From the NCBI GenBank assembly GCA_965112735.1, contig OZ218954.1, positions 2,852,001-2,916,000 of the forward strand: DNA of 64,000 bases. Direction: 5' to 3'. Position 1 is the first letter of the stretch; each line of letters starts with the position of its first letter. The notes under the pieces are model-generated. The model worked only from the letters and a program-made list of their open reading frames with translations. It was not told where the DNA came from and ran no database searches. Below are positions 10,246 through 23,100 of the stretch, piece after piece. Both the position numbers and the translations under genes were made by a program. This stretch comes from Phaeosaccion multiseriatum. Taxonomy: Eukaryota; Ochrophyta, other classes.

Positions 10246-13200
10246 CCACCATCACCATCATCGCCACCACGAGCACGCCCCCGCCCTCTCCTTTCACCAC
10301 CACCATCATCATCATCATCATCATCATCATCCTCATCCCCCCCAACGTCAGAGTCGACAGGAGAGAAATAGTCCTCCACCTCGTCCCTTCCTCTCCTCCT
10401 CCCCCCACGAGCCCCACCCTGCTCCTGCCCCTCCTCCTCGTCCTCGTCCTCATCCTCAGAGTGGTCGTCCCTCCTCCTCCGCTTGCTCGGCTCCCCTCCG
10501 CCCCCGGGTGCGCTGCTGGGATTCCGAAGGATATACGCCTCACTCTGCTCATCAACTTCAAAGTCGCCTGACTTGAACATGCTCGCGAAACGGTCGTCTC
10601 CCAGGGGGTTACGTAGCAGATCCTTCTCCGGCAGGAAAGCGTCTCCACCCTCACGCCCCTCCTCCTCCTCCTCCTCCTCCTCCTCTCCTCCTTCCCCACC
10701 CTTGCCCTTGCTCTTGCTCTTGGCTTTTCTCTGTGCCTCCATCTTCATCTGCTTCCTCAGCAGCTTCTTTGCCAGCTCCTGATTGACCTTTGGAGCGGCC
10801 TTCTTTAAGTCAACGATGCGACTCTGGCGCTTGGCGTCAATGCGCTCTTGAAGCTTCTTCTTTTTGTATTCTTCGTAGGCGAAGGGCTCGGCCACCTTGT
10901 TGTACGAGTCAAGTACGCAAGTAAGTACGTAAGTACAATGTAAGTATACGTAAGTATATGTGTAACGGACGAAAGTCGGTTGTAAATGAGTAAGCAAGTA
11001 AGTCAGGTAGTAAGGGAGTAAGTGAAGTACTAAGTCCACCACCGTCCAGTGCCATCCTCCTTTTCCCCCTCCCCCAATAACTGCCATCCACCACCATCCA
11101 CTGCCATGCTCAGTCCGTCTTAACTCACCGCCTTAAGCTTGGCGTAGAGCTTAGCATCGATAAAGTATCCGTGCATGTATCCTCGCAACATTGGAGTACC
11201 CACGAGGTTCGAGATGCCCAAGTCATGCACCTCTGTGCGGGTGACGAATTTGTAATCGTCAAACACTTCAAGGCCGTCTTGCTCCTCCAGCTGAGAGAGG
11301 GAGGGGGGGTGTTCAGGGCGGGGAGGGGAGGGGTGGGAAGGAAATAATGTGTGCGAGTGAGTGAGTGAGTGAGTAAGCAAGCTTCCGAAATAATGAGTCA
11401 AGCAAGTTTGAGTATGAGTTTTGTCCAACCTTCCTCCGTCCTCCTCCTCCTCCTCCCTCCCCCCCCCCCCTCCTTTGTCTTCCCTATCCTCCTCCTCCTC
11501 CTCCTCCTCCTCCTCCTCCTCCTCCTCCTCCTCCTCCTCCTCCTATTCCTCCTCCTCCTCCTCCTCCTCCTCCTCCTCCTCCTCCTCCTCCTCCTCCTCC
11601 TCCTCCTCCTCCTCCTCCTCCTCACGCACCTCCTCCGTGAGCGAGTCGAGGAAGCTGCACCACCTCGGCGCCGGCCCTATGGAGGGCACGTAATAGGCCA
11701 TAACCTTGGAGGTGGGTAGTAAGTCAAATAATAGGGGGTGGGTAGTAAGTCAATTGGTGGGTGCGTGTCAGAAGAGAAGAAGGCGGGGTGTCAGGACAGA
11801 GGGTGGGTGGGTGGGGTAAGTGAGTGATTCAGAAAAGTAAGTCAGTGAGCGGGGGGAGGGAGTGATTGAATGAGTGGGGTGAGTTGAGTCAGTCAGTCGG
11901 TGAGTCATCGAGTGCATAAGTCAGTAAAGCAAGTATATATACCTTGGCTTGCTCCCCTGCCATGAGCACCAAGCCCGAGTCCCCCCTAGCGTCGTGAGCG
12001 ATGCATACGTCATTCGTGGCCACGGGGGTTTCCACGTTGGCGTGATTATCCCCAGTGTGTCTGTTCCACATTTTGACGATCTTGGGGTCTGTGCTCACAA
12101 CCTGAGGGGCCGGGGGGGGGGGGGGGTGTGAGAGGGATGGATGGAGGAGAGACAACAGAGAACGGAAGGAGGGAGGGAGGGAGGAGGGAGAGAGGGGACG
12201 AGCCAGGGGAGGGGAGGGGAGGGGAGAGCAAGCGTGGCGGGGGAGGAAATGAGCCATTTGTTTGAGTAGGCCACGGCCGAACAACGACGACCGACGCGAG
12301 GCGAGGGAGGGAGATGGAGGAGAAGAGGATGGGGAAGCAGATGGCAACAGATGGCAACAGGGATGCTTGCCGCAAGCTCGCTACCCTCCCTCCCTCACCA
12401 GTCTCTGAGGCCCATCATGAAACTTAATGTCGGTTACAGGCAGGCCGTAAGGGTGCTGCTTGCACAACAGGGGTTGAGAAGAGCGCAAGTCGAAGAGAAA
12501 GCACTGCGCAGAGGTGGTGCCGGCAGCGAGGGTCAGGCCGTCCGTGTCGAAGCATAAGGCACTTGTTTGGAAGCCCTAAAGTGGGAGGGGTAAGGGGGTT
12601 GTAAGGAAGAGAGGGAGGGAGGGAAGGACGGAAGGAGGGAGGGAGGGAGGGAAGGACGGAGGGAGGGAGAAAGGGAGGGAGGGAGGGAGGGAGGGAGGGA
12701 GGGAGGCAGGGAGGGTGCACGTTACGTATCGCGCGCGTCGCCTCTGTCGAGGAGGTAGGAAAGCATAGACCTTCTCTGCACGGGCACGCTGTATTCTTCT
12801 CTCGTGTGCTTCACTCTTTCTTACCTGTTGGGTGTTGGCTGACATCTGCGCTGCTCTTCCCGCCGCCGCAGAGAGGTCGAGCCTTGGAGGCACGAAGAAG
12901 CAAGCAAACAACCAAGGGGAATGGAGTCGAGGAAGGAGCAAGGGGAATGACGAGAGAGAGAGCAAAAGAGAGAGGGAGAGAGAGAGAGCAATAGAGAAAG
13001 GGAGAGAGAGAGAGAGAGGGACAGAGAGAGCAAAAGAGAAACGGAGAGAGAGGGAGAGAAACAGAGAGAGAAGGCAGAGGAGGGGCGGGGGAGGGAGGAA
13101 CGACTTGAGCTGAAGCTGACACCCACTCACTCACTCACTCACTCACTCACTCACCTCTAACTCACTCTCTCACTCACTCACTCACTCACTCATTCATTCA

Positions 13201-14524
13201 CTCACCCACTCACTCCTTCACTCACTCACTCAATCACTCACTCACTCACTCACTCACTCACTCACTCACTCACTCACTCACTCACTCACTCACTCACCCG
13301 CTGAGTTGCGACACCGTCTTTCCAGCGCGCACATCCCAAAAGGAAACGGTCCCATCCTCCCTCCCCGCCGCGAGCAATTGGTGCACCGGATTGAGTGCCA
13401 GTTTGGTTACCCCCACAGAGGCGTCGCCAGGCAGCGAGAGGGCGGGTTTGAAGCGGCCCTCATCGAGGTTAAGACGGTACACTTCGTTGCCGGAGCAGCC
13501 CACGAGGAGGTCGCAGCTCAGCGGTTGGTACGCCAGATCGCGGCCGTGCTGTTGGTAGTGGTGGGAGGCGGGGGGAGGGAGGAAGGGAGGTGAGGTGAAA
13601 GGAGATGATGCATAAGGCACAAAAATGGCAGTTGATGGTAGTGTGCAAAATTGTAGTGGACTACCTTGGGCACGCGAAGGGAGTGATGGAAGCCGTAGCC
13701 TGCGTGCACAGCGATGGTCCTGTCTGCTTGGAGGAAGACCATCTTTTCAAAGTTCTCGCTGAGCATCTCAAAGGCCACCACATCGCAATCCAGGTGTCGC
13801 TCGAACTTGAGACCTAATTCGGAGGTGTCGAACACTGTATACAGCAGAGATGCATGTGCCAATTGTGAGGGTCCGGGGAAGGCAAGGGAGAGGGAGGCGA
13901 CGCAAGGGACGGGTGGGGATGGAGTGGATGGAGTGGATGGACGGATGGGCGGATGGATGGGGGCCGACAAGTGGAAGTGGATGGGGCAAGATCAAGAGGG
14001 AGGGAGGGGGGGTGGGCGGGGCCGGGGAGGATGAGCGAGCGAGCGAGGAGGCGAACGTAGAGGGTCCACTCACTCACTCACTCACTCACTCACTCACTCA
14101 CTCACCCTTCACTTGCGGCGGGTACGTGCCGGTAACGATAACGTACTGCGAGTCCGGGGACATCTTGATGTTCTGCGAGGCAATGGGAAAGTCGAAGTCT
14201 TGCAGCAGCTCCACACGCTGACGGTACTCGAGGTCCTTAGACAGAGAGCGCTTCTTGGATTGGGAGATCCACTGGGGAAGCGTCTTGCCTATTATGGGGT
14301 TGGAGAGGAAATGATTGGGTCGATTGGGGCATCCGATCCGGTGTTGGTGCAGGGGAGGGGAAAGTGAGTTGAGAGCAAAGTCGTTCGGCGTTGGGTCAGG
14401 GCTGAGAGCTTTGGCCCTCCCCCCACATTCCCACAGGATAGATAGCCTGAAGCCACTACAACGCACCTGAGGAGAGGTTGTACACCTTGACCCCTAGGAA
14501 GTTGGACACCTGCATGCGAGACAT
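9681..14524 (-). CDS. NOL10: NOL10/Enp2-family nucleolar WD40 protein
   Basis: Ten exons join in phase: 14524-14467, 14288-14106, 13834-13665, 13548-13298, 12882-12825, 12575-12399, 12101-11943, 11704-11630, 11290-11129, 10895-9681, giving 835 residues. Enp2/NOL10 hallmarks appear in order: QVSNFLGVKVYNLSSG, the WD40 block (GRDLAYQPLSCDLLVGCSGN, EVYRLNLDEGRF, KIVKMWNRHTGDN), PAPRWCSFLDSLTEE, GYMHGYFIDAKLY, PFAYEEYKKKK and DDRFASMFKSGDFEVDEQSE. The family acts in early processing of the small ribosomal subunit in the nucleolus. The last exon adds long Asp/Glu runs (GAT repeats) and a Gly/Lys/Arg-rich basic tail typical of nucleolar proteins. The start could be 14524 (MSRMQ) or 14515. Intron 1 of the repeat type: the introns after 14106 and 13298 begin directly as (GTGA)n. 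Head-to-head with the C1GalT-like gene. Confidence 0.95.
11430..11626. repeat. CTC/GAG triplet tract inside a NOL10 intron
   Basis: About 130 bases of CCT/CTC repeats with one ATT interruption, lying in the intron between the exons at 11704-11630 and 11290-11129, immediately downstream of the donor at 11629. Confidence 0.9.
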
Positions 14525-15078
14525 GTTTTCCCGTCTTTGCTTTTACTTTCTCTCTTTCTCTTTTTCTCTCTCTCTCTCTCTGATGAATGCGAGACACTGG
14601 AAGGCCTGTGCCGGACACCACAGGCTTCCTCCCCCTGCCAATCAACCAGGAAAGGCCAGTGGCCCTGCCTGTGTCACTTCCCTTTCTTCTTCTCTCTGGA
14701 GGTAGCTCCCGTCCAACGCCCCGGCTGGCTCAAGACAGTCGGAAGCAAAACAATACGCCTTGCGGCCGTAATGGCCCCATTGACTTATTCGATGGCAGCC
14801 CACGCACCTTCCCTACTTCCCCCCTTCCTTCCCCCCCCTTCCTTTGCTTCCTTCCCTAAACTTCCCTCTCTTGAAAAGTAGAGCACTTTGCAAGGCTTTA
14901 ATAGTGTGAAGTACGTAGAATTGCCATCGTTGAACGCAGCGGAGGACAGGGGAAAGGAGAGGGGAGAGGAGGGAGAAGGAACAAGGAGAGGGAGCGTTAA
15001 AAGAAGAAGCATGAGCGGCAGCAGCGCGACGGTGGACAACTAGAGCACTAAGCGAAGCAGCGGCGCCATCGGGCGACA
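14525..15078. promoter_or_regulatory. Intergenic region between head-to-head genes
   Basis: These 554 bases separate the start of the NOL10 gene (-) from the start of the C1GalT-like gene (+), so it presumably contains both promoters. It holds a (TCTC)n tract just upstream of NOL10 and a purine-rich stretch upstream of the glycosyltransferase. No defined promoter element could be identified. Confidence 0.5.
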
Positions 15079-18000
15079 ATGAGGTCCAACGCACGGCGAA
15101 GAAGCACTCTGCCCCACACACGGAATTCCCCCCCGCTCTCCTCCTCTCACCTCGTTTGGGGCTTCTTGCTGTGTATTGTGCTCGTGTGGGCGGTTGGCGT
15201 GCTCGTCTACATACCTACCTTCATCGCGCAGAAGGAGCACCCAGAAAATGCGTACTCTCCACCACTTGAAGAAAAAATAGGAGCAGCAGGAGGAGCAGCA
15301 CCAGGCTCAGCAGGAGGCTTAGCAGCAGGAGAAGGTGTGGCGCGGCCAATAGAAAGGCCGGCGACAGCAAGACCAGTAGAAAAAGAGCAGAGGATTGTGC
15401 CAGAGCCAGAGGAGACAGAGACAGATGTTGTTGCGGTAGAGGCACACGAGCCAGTAGAGGCACCACTCCACGTTGCTGCACCAGAGGCGCAAGAGGAGGC
15501 GAAGGTGGAAGAGAAGAAGGCCGCGGAAGAGGAGGGAGACGGTGGAATGGGGGTAGTAGCAGGAGGAGGGGGCCAGGCGGGCGCCGAGGAAGTAACGGGA
15601 GAGCCCGTGGGGATGCAGGTCATCGGGGAGGAATGGGACTGGCAATGGAAGTTCGACGAGAAGCTGATGGTGAGGAGCGAGGGTGATTAATGAGACCGCA
15701 CATCACATCATATCGGGTGTGGAAGATGGAAGAGGAAGGGCGATTTAGTGATTCTCTTCTGGGAGAAAGTGTCTGCGCCCGAAGGGGGGGAGAGAGGGAG
15801 GGGAGAGAGAGAGGGAGGGAGGGAGGGAGGGAGGGAGGCGTGTACTGCATGACAGTTCCGTGGGTGCGTGGTGGTTGCGCAATGCCCCCCCCGGGGCAAG
15901 TGGACAGCTCTGCTCTGCTCGCAGCACACTGCTCTCTCTCTCTGTCCGTCCCCTCCCTCCCTCCCTCCCTCCCTCCCTCCCTCCCTCCCTCCCTCCCTCC
16001 CTCCCTCCCTCCCTCCCTCTCGCACTGCTTGTGGGCCTTGGACATACCTGTGTACCTCAGTGCTCAGTCCGCCTTGAAAGGACGCAAAGTCTGTGACGTC
16101 ATCGCCCCCCTGCTCCCACCCCATGTGTGTGTGTGCATGTATGCGTGTGTGCGTATGTGTGTGTGTGTGTCCTTCAGTTGCGTCTCTCCAAAGAGAGCCA
16201 CCCTCCCCCCCTGGAGCGTAAGGAGTGTGCCAAGGAGGATGACCACAAAAAGCTGCTGGACAAGGTGGTGGTTCATGCTGGCGACGACCCTGCTGCCCAC
16301 CCCGCAGGGTAAGGTACCAAAAAGGACCTCCGCACTCCCTCCCCCACTCTCTCTCGCTCTCTCCTCCTCCCCCTCCCTTTCGCTCTCTCCCTCCCTCTCT
16401 CCCTCTCTCACAGCACCCTCCCTCCACCCCTCCCCCCCCCCCCCTCTCTCCCTCCCTCTCTCCCTCCCTCCGCCCCTCCCACCCTCTCTCCCTCCCTCTC
16501 TCTCCCTCCCTCCCTCCCTCCCTCCCTCCCTCCCTCCCTCCCTCCCTCCCCCCCCCCCCTCTCTCCCTCCCTCCCTCCCCCCCCCCCTCTCTCCCTCCCT
16601 CTCTCCCTCCCTCCACCCCTCCCACCCTCTCTCCCTCTCTCTCTCCCTCCCTCCCTCCCTCCCTCCCTCCCTCTCTCCCTCTCTCTCTCCCTCTCTCTGT
16701 CCCTCCCTCCCTCCCTCTCTCCCTCCCTCCTTCCCTCCCTCCCTCCCTCCCTCTCTCCCTCCCTCCCCTCCTGACAGGAGAGTGCTGTGCCTCACATACA
16801 CGTATCACAAAAACCACGACACTGCAGTCAAAGCCCTGCGAGAGACATGGGTCCACAAGTGCGACGGTTTCATCAGTTTCAGCGACGTGTACGACCCAGG
16901 TGCCCCCACCTTCGGCATCAAGCACGAGGGGCCGGAGGAGTACAACAACGTCTGGCAAAAAGTGCGTGCCATTTGGAAGTACGTGCACCGCTACTATTTG
17001 GAGGAATACGAGTGGTTTACCATTGGAGGTGACGACATCTTCTTCATCATGGAGAACTTGAGGGCGGTACGTACGTGTGTAGTGACGTGTGCACGTACGG
17101 GTGTAGTTAACCCCTTAACGGGGCTTAACGTGGGCCTTCCGAATCCGACGACCTCGCCGTCACGCACATCCGTGCCTGCCTGCCTGCTTGCCTGCTGGCC
17201 TTGCGTTTGTGGGTAATGGAAAGGGATCGAAGCACCTTGTTTCACATACTTCACTCCCCTCTATTCTCCTAACGTCTCCTCTCCCCTCTTGTCTCCTCTC
17301 GTCTTCTCCTCTCCCCTCCACTGGCACCCCAACGCCCCCCATCACATCACAAGTACTTGTCTAGCGACGAGATCAACGCAGCCACAGAACAAGGCACAAA
17401 GCCCATCTTCCTGGGCCGCCGCTTCAAACCTATCGGGAGGGATATATTCAACAGCGGAGGCGCGGGTGAGTGTCTGAGTGAGTGAGGGAGTGAGTGAGTG
17501 AGTGTGTGAGTGTGTGAGTGTGTGACGGCGTGAGTGACTGACTCTGCCCCCCTCTCTTCTTTCATTGCCTCTCGCGCACGCCCTCTCTCCTCTCCTTCCC
17601 CACTCTGTCGATGTTTCTCCTCCTTACCCCCCCCCCCTCCTGCAGGCTACGTGCTGAACCGCCCTGCCCTCACGGCCCTGGCCACCAACCTCGACGACGG
17701 CAGGTGCATGCCCCACTCACTCACTGACTCACTCCCTCACTCCCTCACTCACTCACCCACTCACTCACTCACTCACTCACTCACTCCCTCACTCACTCAC
17801 TCACTCACTCACTCACTCACTCACTCACTCACTCACTCACTCACTCCCTCCCTCACTCCCTCACTCACTCACTCACTTCAAAGACTCAACTCACGCCACT
17901 GACGGACTGACTCACTCACTCACTCACCCCCTTGGTCAGGTGCATGCCCCATCAGAAGGTCTTCGCTGAGGATGTGAACGTGGCCAAGTGTCTGCGGGTA

Positions 18001-19143
18001 TGAGACATAGGAATGAAGAGAGAGAGAGAGAGCAAGCGATAGAAAGAGAGGAAGAGGGGGAAGGACGGAGGGAGAGAGGGAGAGAGTTTGAGGAGAAAGA
18101 GAGGAATGAAGAGAGAGAGAGAGAGCAAGCGATAGAGAGAGGAAGAGGGGGAAGGACGGAGGGGGAAGGACGGAGGGAGAGAGGGAGAGAGTTTGAGGAG
18201 AGAGAGATAGGAATGAAGAGAGAGAGGGAGAAGGAGAGAGAGAGTGGGAGACATTTCCATACTCATCCACTGCCATCCCCATCCCCATACACTGCCATCC
18301 CCCCTGCACAGCTCACGTCCGGTGTGGAGCCGTACGACACGCGAGACTCTCTGGGCGAGGAGCGCTTCCACCCCTTTAACCCGATGGTTCGTTATCCACT
18401 CGTATAGCCCCCTTTGTTGGATTAAAGCGATCCATTAACCACCCCTTAACTATCATGTACCCATCGTTAACCATCAATTGCCCACCCTTTCAACCCGATG
18501 GTTTGTTATCCCCCCATTACCCGTCCGTTAACTATCAATTATCCATCGTTAACCACCAATTACGCACCCCTTCAACCCGATGGTTTGTTATCCCTCGCTT
18601 TGCCACCCATATTGACCCCTCATTCCCCACCAACAATCCATTACCCGCCACTTATCCGCCGTGAACCGTCCATTATCCACCCGTTATCGTTACGACCCAA
18701 CCATCCCCTATCCACCCTTTGTAACCACCAACAGACCCACAGGAACTACAAAATAGCCACGGACCCAAAGAAGCGCGATTGGTACTATGACTACAGTATA
18801 GACCTTAAGGTCAGAGAGAGAGAGAGAGAGAGAGAGGAGGGAGGGAGGGAGGGAGGGAGAGACGAGGGAGGAGGGGAGGGAGGAGGGGAAAGAGGGAGAG
18901 AGAGAGCGAAAGAGAGGGATACGGACAGAGAGGGAGGAAGAGGCAGAGGGAGAGCGTTGTTTGGTCCCTAGGGTCCTTACCCTCCCCCCCCCTCTCCCCT
19001 CCCCTCGCCTATGTCATCCACTGCCATCCATCCAGGTCGGTATGGAGTGTTGCTCCACCGAATCGCTGAGCTTTCACTACATCAAGCCCGACTTGCAGTA
19101 CCGCCTCTACGACCTCATCTATCGCTGCAGAGAATCTGAGTAG
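15079..19143 (+). CDS. C1GalT-like beta-1,3-galactosyltransferase (type II membrane protein)
   Basis: Nine exons in consistent phase: 15079-15669, 16178-16308, 16778-17066, 17354-17465, 17646-17703, 17940-17997, 18312-18386, 18735-18809, 19036-19143 (498 residues). A short basic tail precedes one membrane segment (LVWGFLLCIVLVWAVGVLVY), then an Ala/Glu-rich stem, as in Golgi type II transferases. The catalytic part matches core-1 galactosyltransferase: RVLCLTYTYHKN, ALRETWVHKCDG, FTIGGDDIFFIMENLR, PIFLGRRFKPIGRDIFNSGG, AGYVLNRPALTAL, FAEDVNVAKCLR, EERFHPFNP, CCSTESLSFHY. The family adds galactose to O-linked GalNAc or a related acceptor. The metal-binding triplet is GDD where C1GALT1 has DDD. 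Introns carry (CCCT)n before the exon-3 acceptor and (CACT)n around exons 5-6. Donor specificity cannot be read from sequence. Confidence 0.9.
16320..16777. repeat. (CCCT)n-rich intron of the C1GalT-like gene
   Basis: Almost the whole intron is an imperfect CCCT/CTCT pyrimidine repeat that ends at the acceptor CCTCCTGACAG. It also gives long spurious Arg-Glu-Gly or Pro-Ser-Leu frames. Confidence 0.9.
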
Positions 19144-19420
19144 TGGATGGATGGCAGTGAATGAATGGCAGTGGATGGATGGCAGTGGATGGATGGCAGT
19201 GGATGGATGGCTCGACTTGCAGTACCGCCTCTACGACCTCATCTATCGCTGCAGAGAATCTGAGTAGTGGATGGATGGCAGTGGATGGATGGCAGTGGAT
19301 GGATGGCAGTGGATGGATGGCTCGACTTGCAGTACCGCCTCTACGATATCGCTGCAGAGAACCTGAGGTAGTGGATGGATGGGACAGGATGGCAGTGGAT
19401 GGATGGCAGTGGATAAGTGA
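19144..19420 (+). repeat. Tandem copies of the C1GalT-like 3' end with GGATGGCAGT spacers
   Basis: The last ~55 coding bases of the glycosyltransferase (from GACTTGCAGTACCGCCTCTA to the TAG) are repeated at 19215-19267 and again at 19323-19371. The third copy lacks about 10 internal bases. The copies are separated by (GTGGATGGATGGCA)n. All lie after the first stop codon, so they are non-coding duplicates of the terminal exon. Confidence 0.9.
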
Positions 19421-20160
19421 GGCATGAGGCGTAGGGGCAGGGATCGAGCAGCCGTTTCGACTCCGATAGGCCTATGTGCCTATATTATCTAAGCCTACGC
19501 CTACGACAACCCTGCGGCCGGAGGAGAGCTTTGGCTCCTTTCCTTGAGATGGAGAGGCCCAGCGAGGCCCAGCAGTTGGTGATACGAGTCGGGGGCCGGT
19601 GACCGGGCCGGGGACCTGTTGCCCCACACTCTGCGCTACACGCAGGGGCGGAAACCGATGCGATGGTGTCAGAAGAAGTCCACTCTTTTTGGAGATTGGG
19701 GTTGACCACCTTTTTCCTTTGTGTTTTGATCAAAGCGAAACAAAGGACGGGGGTTCAAGCGTTCCAAAAGAGTGGACTTGTTGTTTGGTGTACTGCTCCT
19801 GCTGGACGAGTTGCTGTTTTTGCTACTCTTGGTGTTTGTTGCCTCTAGTGTTGCCTGCGCGGGGCGCCTGGCAAAGGCGTGTACAAGAAGAGGGAGAGGG
19901 GAAGGGAGAAACCCGCCCTTCTCTATTGCGCCGCTCTCTTTTGTACCTTCATTAATTTCGAAGAACATTGCTGACACAATGACTACTTTACAGAGGCTTT
20001 TGTGAACAACAGCCGGGGTTACGTAATGACTATAGCAGGGGGAAGGTAAGTGCGTAGGCGTACGTAGGTGTGCGTAGGGTTTCTGTACTCACAAAGATGT
20101 CCTTCTTATGAAGCCTACATTTAGATGCGTATAGGTAGTAGTAGACAGGTGTGCCTGGTG
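19421..20160. other. Convergent intergenic region
   Basis: It lies between the 3' ends of the C1GalT-like gene (+) and the FHA-C2-IQ gene (-). It contains one copy of the dispersed motif (AGCAGTTGGTGATACGAG, 19571-19588) and an imperfect hairpin, 19676-19779, whose outer arms share AAGTCCACTCTTTT and whose inner arms pair CCTTTG with CAAAGG. A frame at 19599-19955 (+) shows no known domain. Confidence 0.55.
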
Positions 20161-23100
20161 TCAGGCTCCTCGGTCCTTGCCTTTGAAGCCTTCCCGTGCC
20201 CTTGCCTTGAAGCCTCTGTACGCGGCCTGAATACTGACGACGAAGCTTTTGTCTTTCTCCTGTATCACCAACTGCTGCTCTTCTTGCTGGTGTTGCTTCT
20301 TGCTGTCATCACCCTCCTTCCCCTCCACCGGCTTGTCGTCCCCTCCCTCTCCCTGACCACCCTGACCAGGACGTGTCCCGCCATCCACTGCCATCCCTCT
20401 GGCCCCTCTCGTCTCCCAATCCACTGCCACCCTCTTTGCAGATGGCGACGACGGCTTCTCCTCCGACAGCCCCTTCCGCAGCCTCAGCGCAGGCACCCTC
20501 CTCTCCTCTCCCTCTCCTCCTCCTCCTCCTCCTCCTCCTCCTCCTCCTCCTCCTGCTGCTGCTGCTGCTGCCTCTGCCCTCCTATGTACCTTAAGTTCCT
20601 GTAACCGTCTCCGAGCCTGCACCTTGGCTTGTGCGCGTCCGTCTATCCCCTCCGTACCAAGGGCTGATGTCGTCGCCAGCATCGAAGGAGGCCTACTCCT
20701 TATACTACCAACGCTTGCACGTATCTGCAGCTCCTCATTTGGCATGTCCTCCTCAGCATGGGGAGTCCACTCGTCGGTTTCATTGACATGAGGCATGAAG
20801 TCATAATCTTTCATCTCTCGGTCTGGCGCAGGAGCAGCAGTTGGTGATACAGCACCAGCAGCAAGACCAGGAGGCCGCAACAACAGCAGCGATTGCCGCA
20901 CTTGTGGACTGCCCCCCACCCCCTTCGCCTCCCCCCCCTCCGCCTCTTCCTCACTCACCCTCACCCTCCTCCTCCTTCCCCTCGACCCCCCTCCCGTCAT
21001 CGCTCCCAACTCCGCGAGCAGCTGATGCGTCACCCCTTCCACAGGATCATAAGGGACCCCTTTTAGCTCGGGTTGCCTTAGCTCGGACACCAGCAGAGAG
21101 AGGGCACCGTGCACGCGCATCTCAGCTGCAGAAACCTTGAGCTTCTTCCTTAGAGCCCACCCCCTTAGCCTGGCTTGGATGCGAGTGGCAGCCCTGTACT
21201 CTCGGCTTCTGTTGTTGGGTTTGTGTCAGTTTCGGATTCAAGTTTCAGATTCAGTTTCAGTTTCAGGTCGAGGGTCATTTGTCGGGTCCAATGGAGTAGA
21301 CCCATAACATCAGCCAGCCACACCACAGCTATTGCTTGATTCCTTCTCAGTAAAATATGAGCTTCTTCTCGATCTATCTAGAGGACTACCTTCCCTTTCG
21401 AAAAGCCTTCGATGGAAGGATGCGATAACTCACCTCCTCCTGCTGCTGCTGCTGCCGCCATTACCCATGGACAGCCATCCCAGCTCCCCTCCTCTTAGCA
21501 CGTGCTTCTGACGCTGCCTGAAGATCACCTGTGACCGCAAGTGCATCCCAAGGCAAGGCCAAGGCAAGGGGGGGGAAGGCGCAGGGTCAGGGAGGGAATG
21601 AGGGTGAGGGGTGACGGTGAGGGCGAGGATCATGGAGAGGGTCAGGGTCAGGGAAAGGGGAAGGGGGGCGAGAGTGAGGGTGAGGATGAGGGTGAGGGTG
21701 ACGGTGACGGTGAGGGTGAGGATCATGGAGAGGGTCAGGGAAGGGGAAGGACGCGGGGAAGGATCAGAGTCAGAGTCAGGGATAGGTTCACGCTCAGAGT
21801 CAGGCTCAGAGCAAGGACTGCGTCAGGGATACGGTCAGGACCGGCCGGGAAGGGGAGAGGATCAGGATCAGAATCAGAATCAGAATCAGAATCAGGGGCA
21901 GGCGCAGGATCAGAGTGAGGGTTACAGAAAGGACTTCGGCGGAATCCCCTCCCCTCCCCTCCCCTCCCTCCCTCCCTCCCTCCTATCTTACCTGGTGCAC
22001 CAACGCGTCTGCTTGTCTACGGCAGCGCTCCTCCTTATGCACGACAGCTTCCTCCGCCAAACGCTCTTGAGCAGCTGGACCGAGGCGCACCCTGCAGGGG
22101 GGGGGGGGAACAACAGCACGCCCCAGGGGAGGAGCACAGACAAGGTTCAGCGCTCACTGACTGGCCTGCTGACTGACCGACTGACTGACTGACCGACTGA
22201 CTGACTGTCTTCTCTCTCCTTATCTTCCCTTCCCTTCCCTTCCCTTCTCTTGCCTCATCTCACCTGTCAAAGAGTGTGCTCGCAACGGCCTTGCGCACCC
22301 TCTCCCTCCTCTTGTTGGCCGCCACTGCCGGAACCTCCAGCACCCCTCCAGCCTCCCCCTCCCCCTCCCCCTCCCCCTTCCCCTCCCCCGCCTCCCCCTC
22401 CTCCTCATAGTTCGGTCCGGTGCCCTTCCTCGCGTAGCAATACCACCATAACGATCTCTCATCCTCGCTATACATACATCCCAGCTCGCCCTCCTCCTTC
22501 TGCTTGTCCTCCATGCCCCTGCTCATATGCCTGTCCCTGCCTCTGTCCCCGCCTCTACCCGACTTCCTCGTCCGGGCTGAAAAGCCGTCGCCAACTGTGA
22601 ACCCCCCCCCCGTCGTCCCCCCCTGGACGCATCGTATGTCCACCGGGGGCGCCCCCCCGAGGTCGTCCGTCAGGTGTGTGCTCCACCACGCGTCCTTCCC
22701 TGTATGTGGGGATCGGTGGGGGATGGCAGTGGATGGGTACGGTATAAGAGGGGGGGGGGGGGAGGACAGGGGCAGAAAGACCGACCGACCGACCGACAGA
22801 TAGAGAGCACCGAAATCAACCAACCTAAAGCCCAAACCCAAGAAAGGAATTCAACGCCTCTCTCTCTCTCTAGGAGCTCCTCCACCTCTCCCTATTTTGC
22901 TATCCTCCCTCTCCCTCTCTCTCCCTCCCTCTCTATCTCCCTCTCTCTCCCTCTTCCTCCCTCCCTTCCTCCCCCTTAGCCCCCCCCCCCCTCCCCCCTG
23001 CCTCACCCTGGAGAGCTGCCAAGGTTCGCTCATGTGCCCTCTCCGCTCTCCTTCGCTTCTCGGGATCGTTCGGCAGCCCCCACCCCCCCCGCACACTCTC

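Noticed and set aside
15708-16988. Minus-strand 426-codon frame of Arg-Glu-Gly-Gly repeats
   Set aside because: It is the complement of (CCCT)n introns and of a confident C1GalT-like exon on the other strand.
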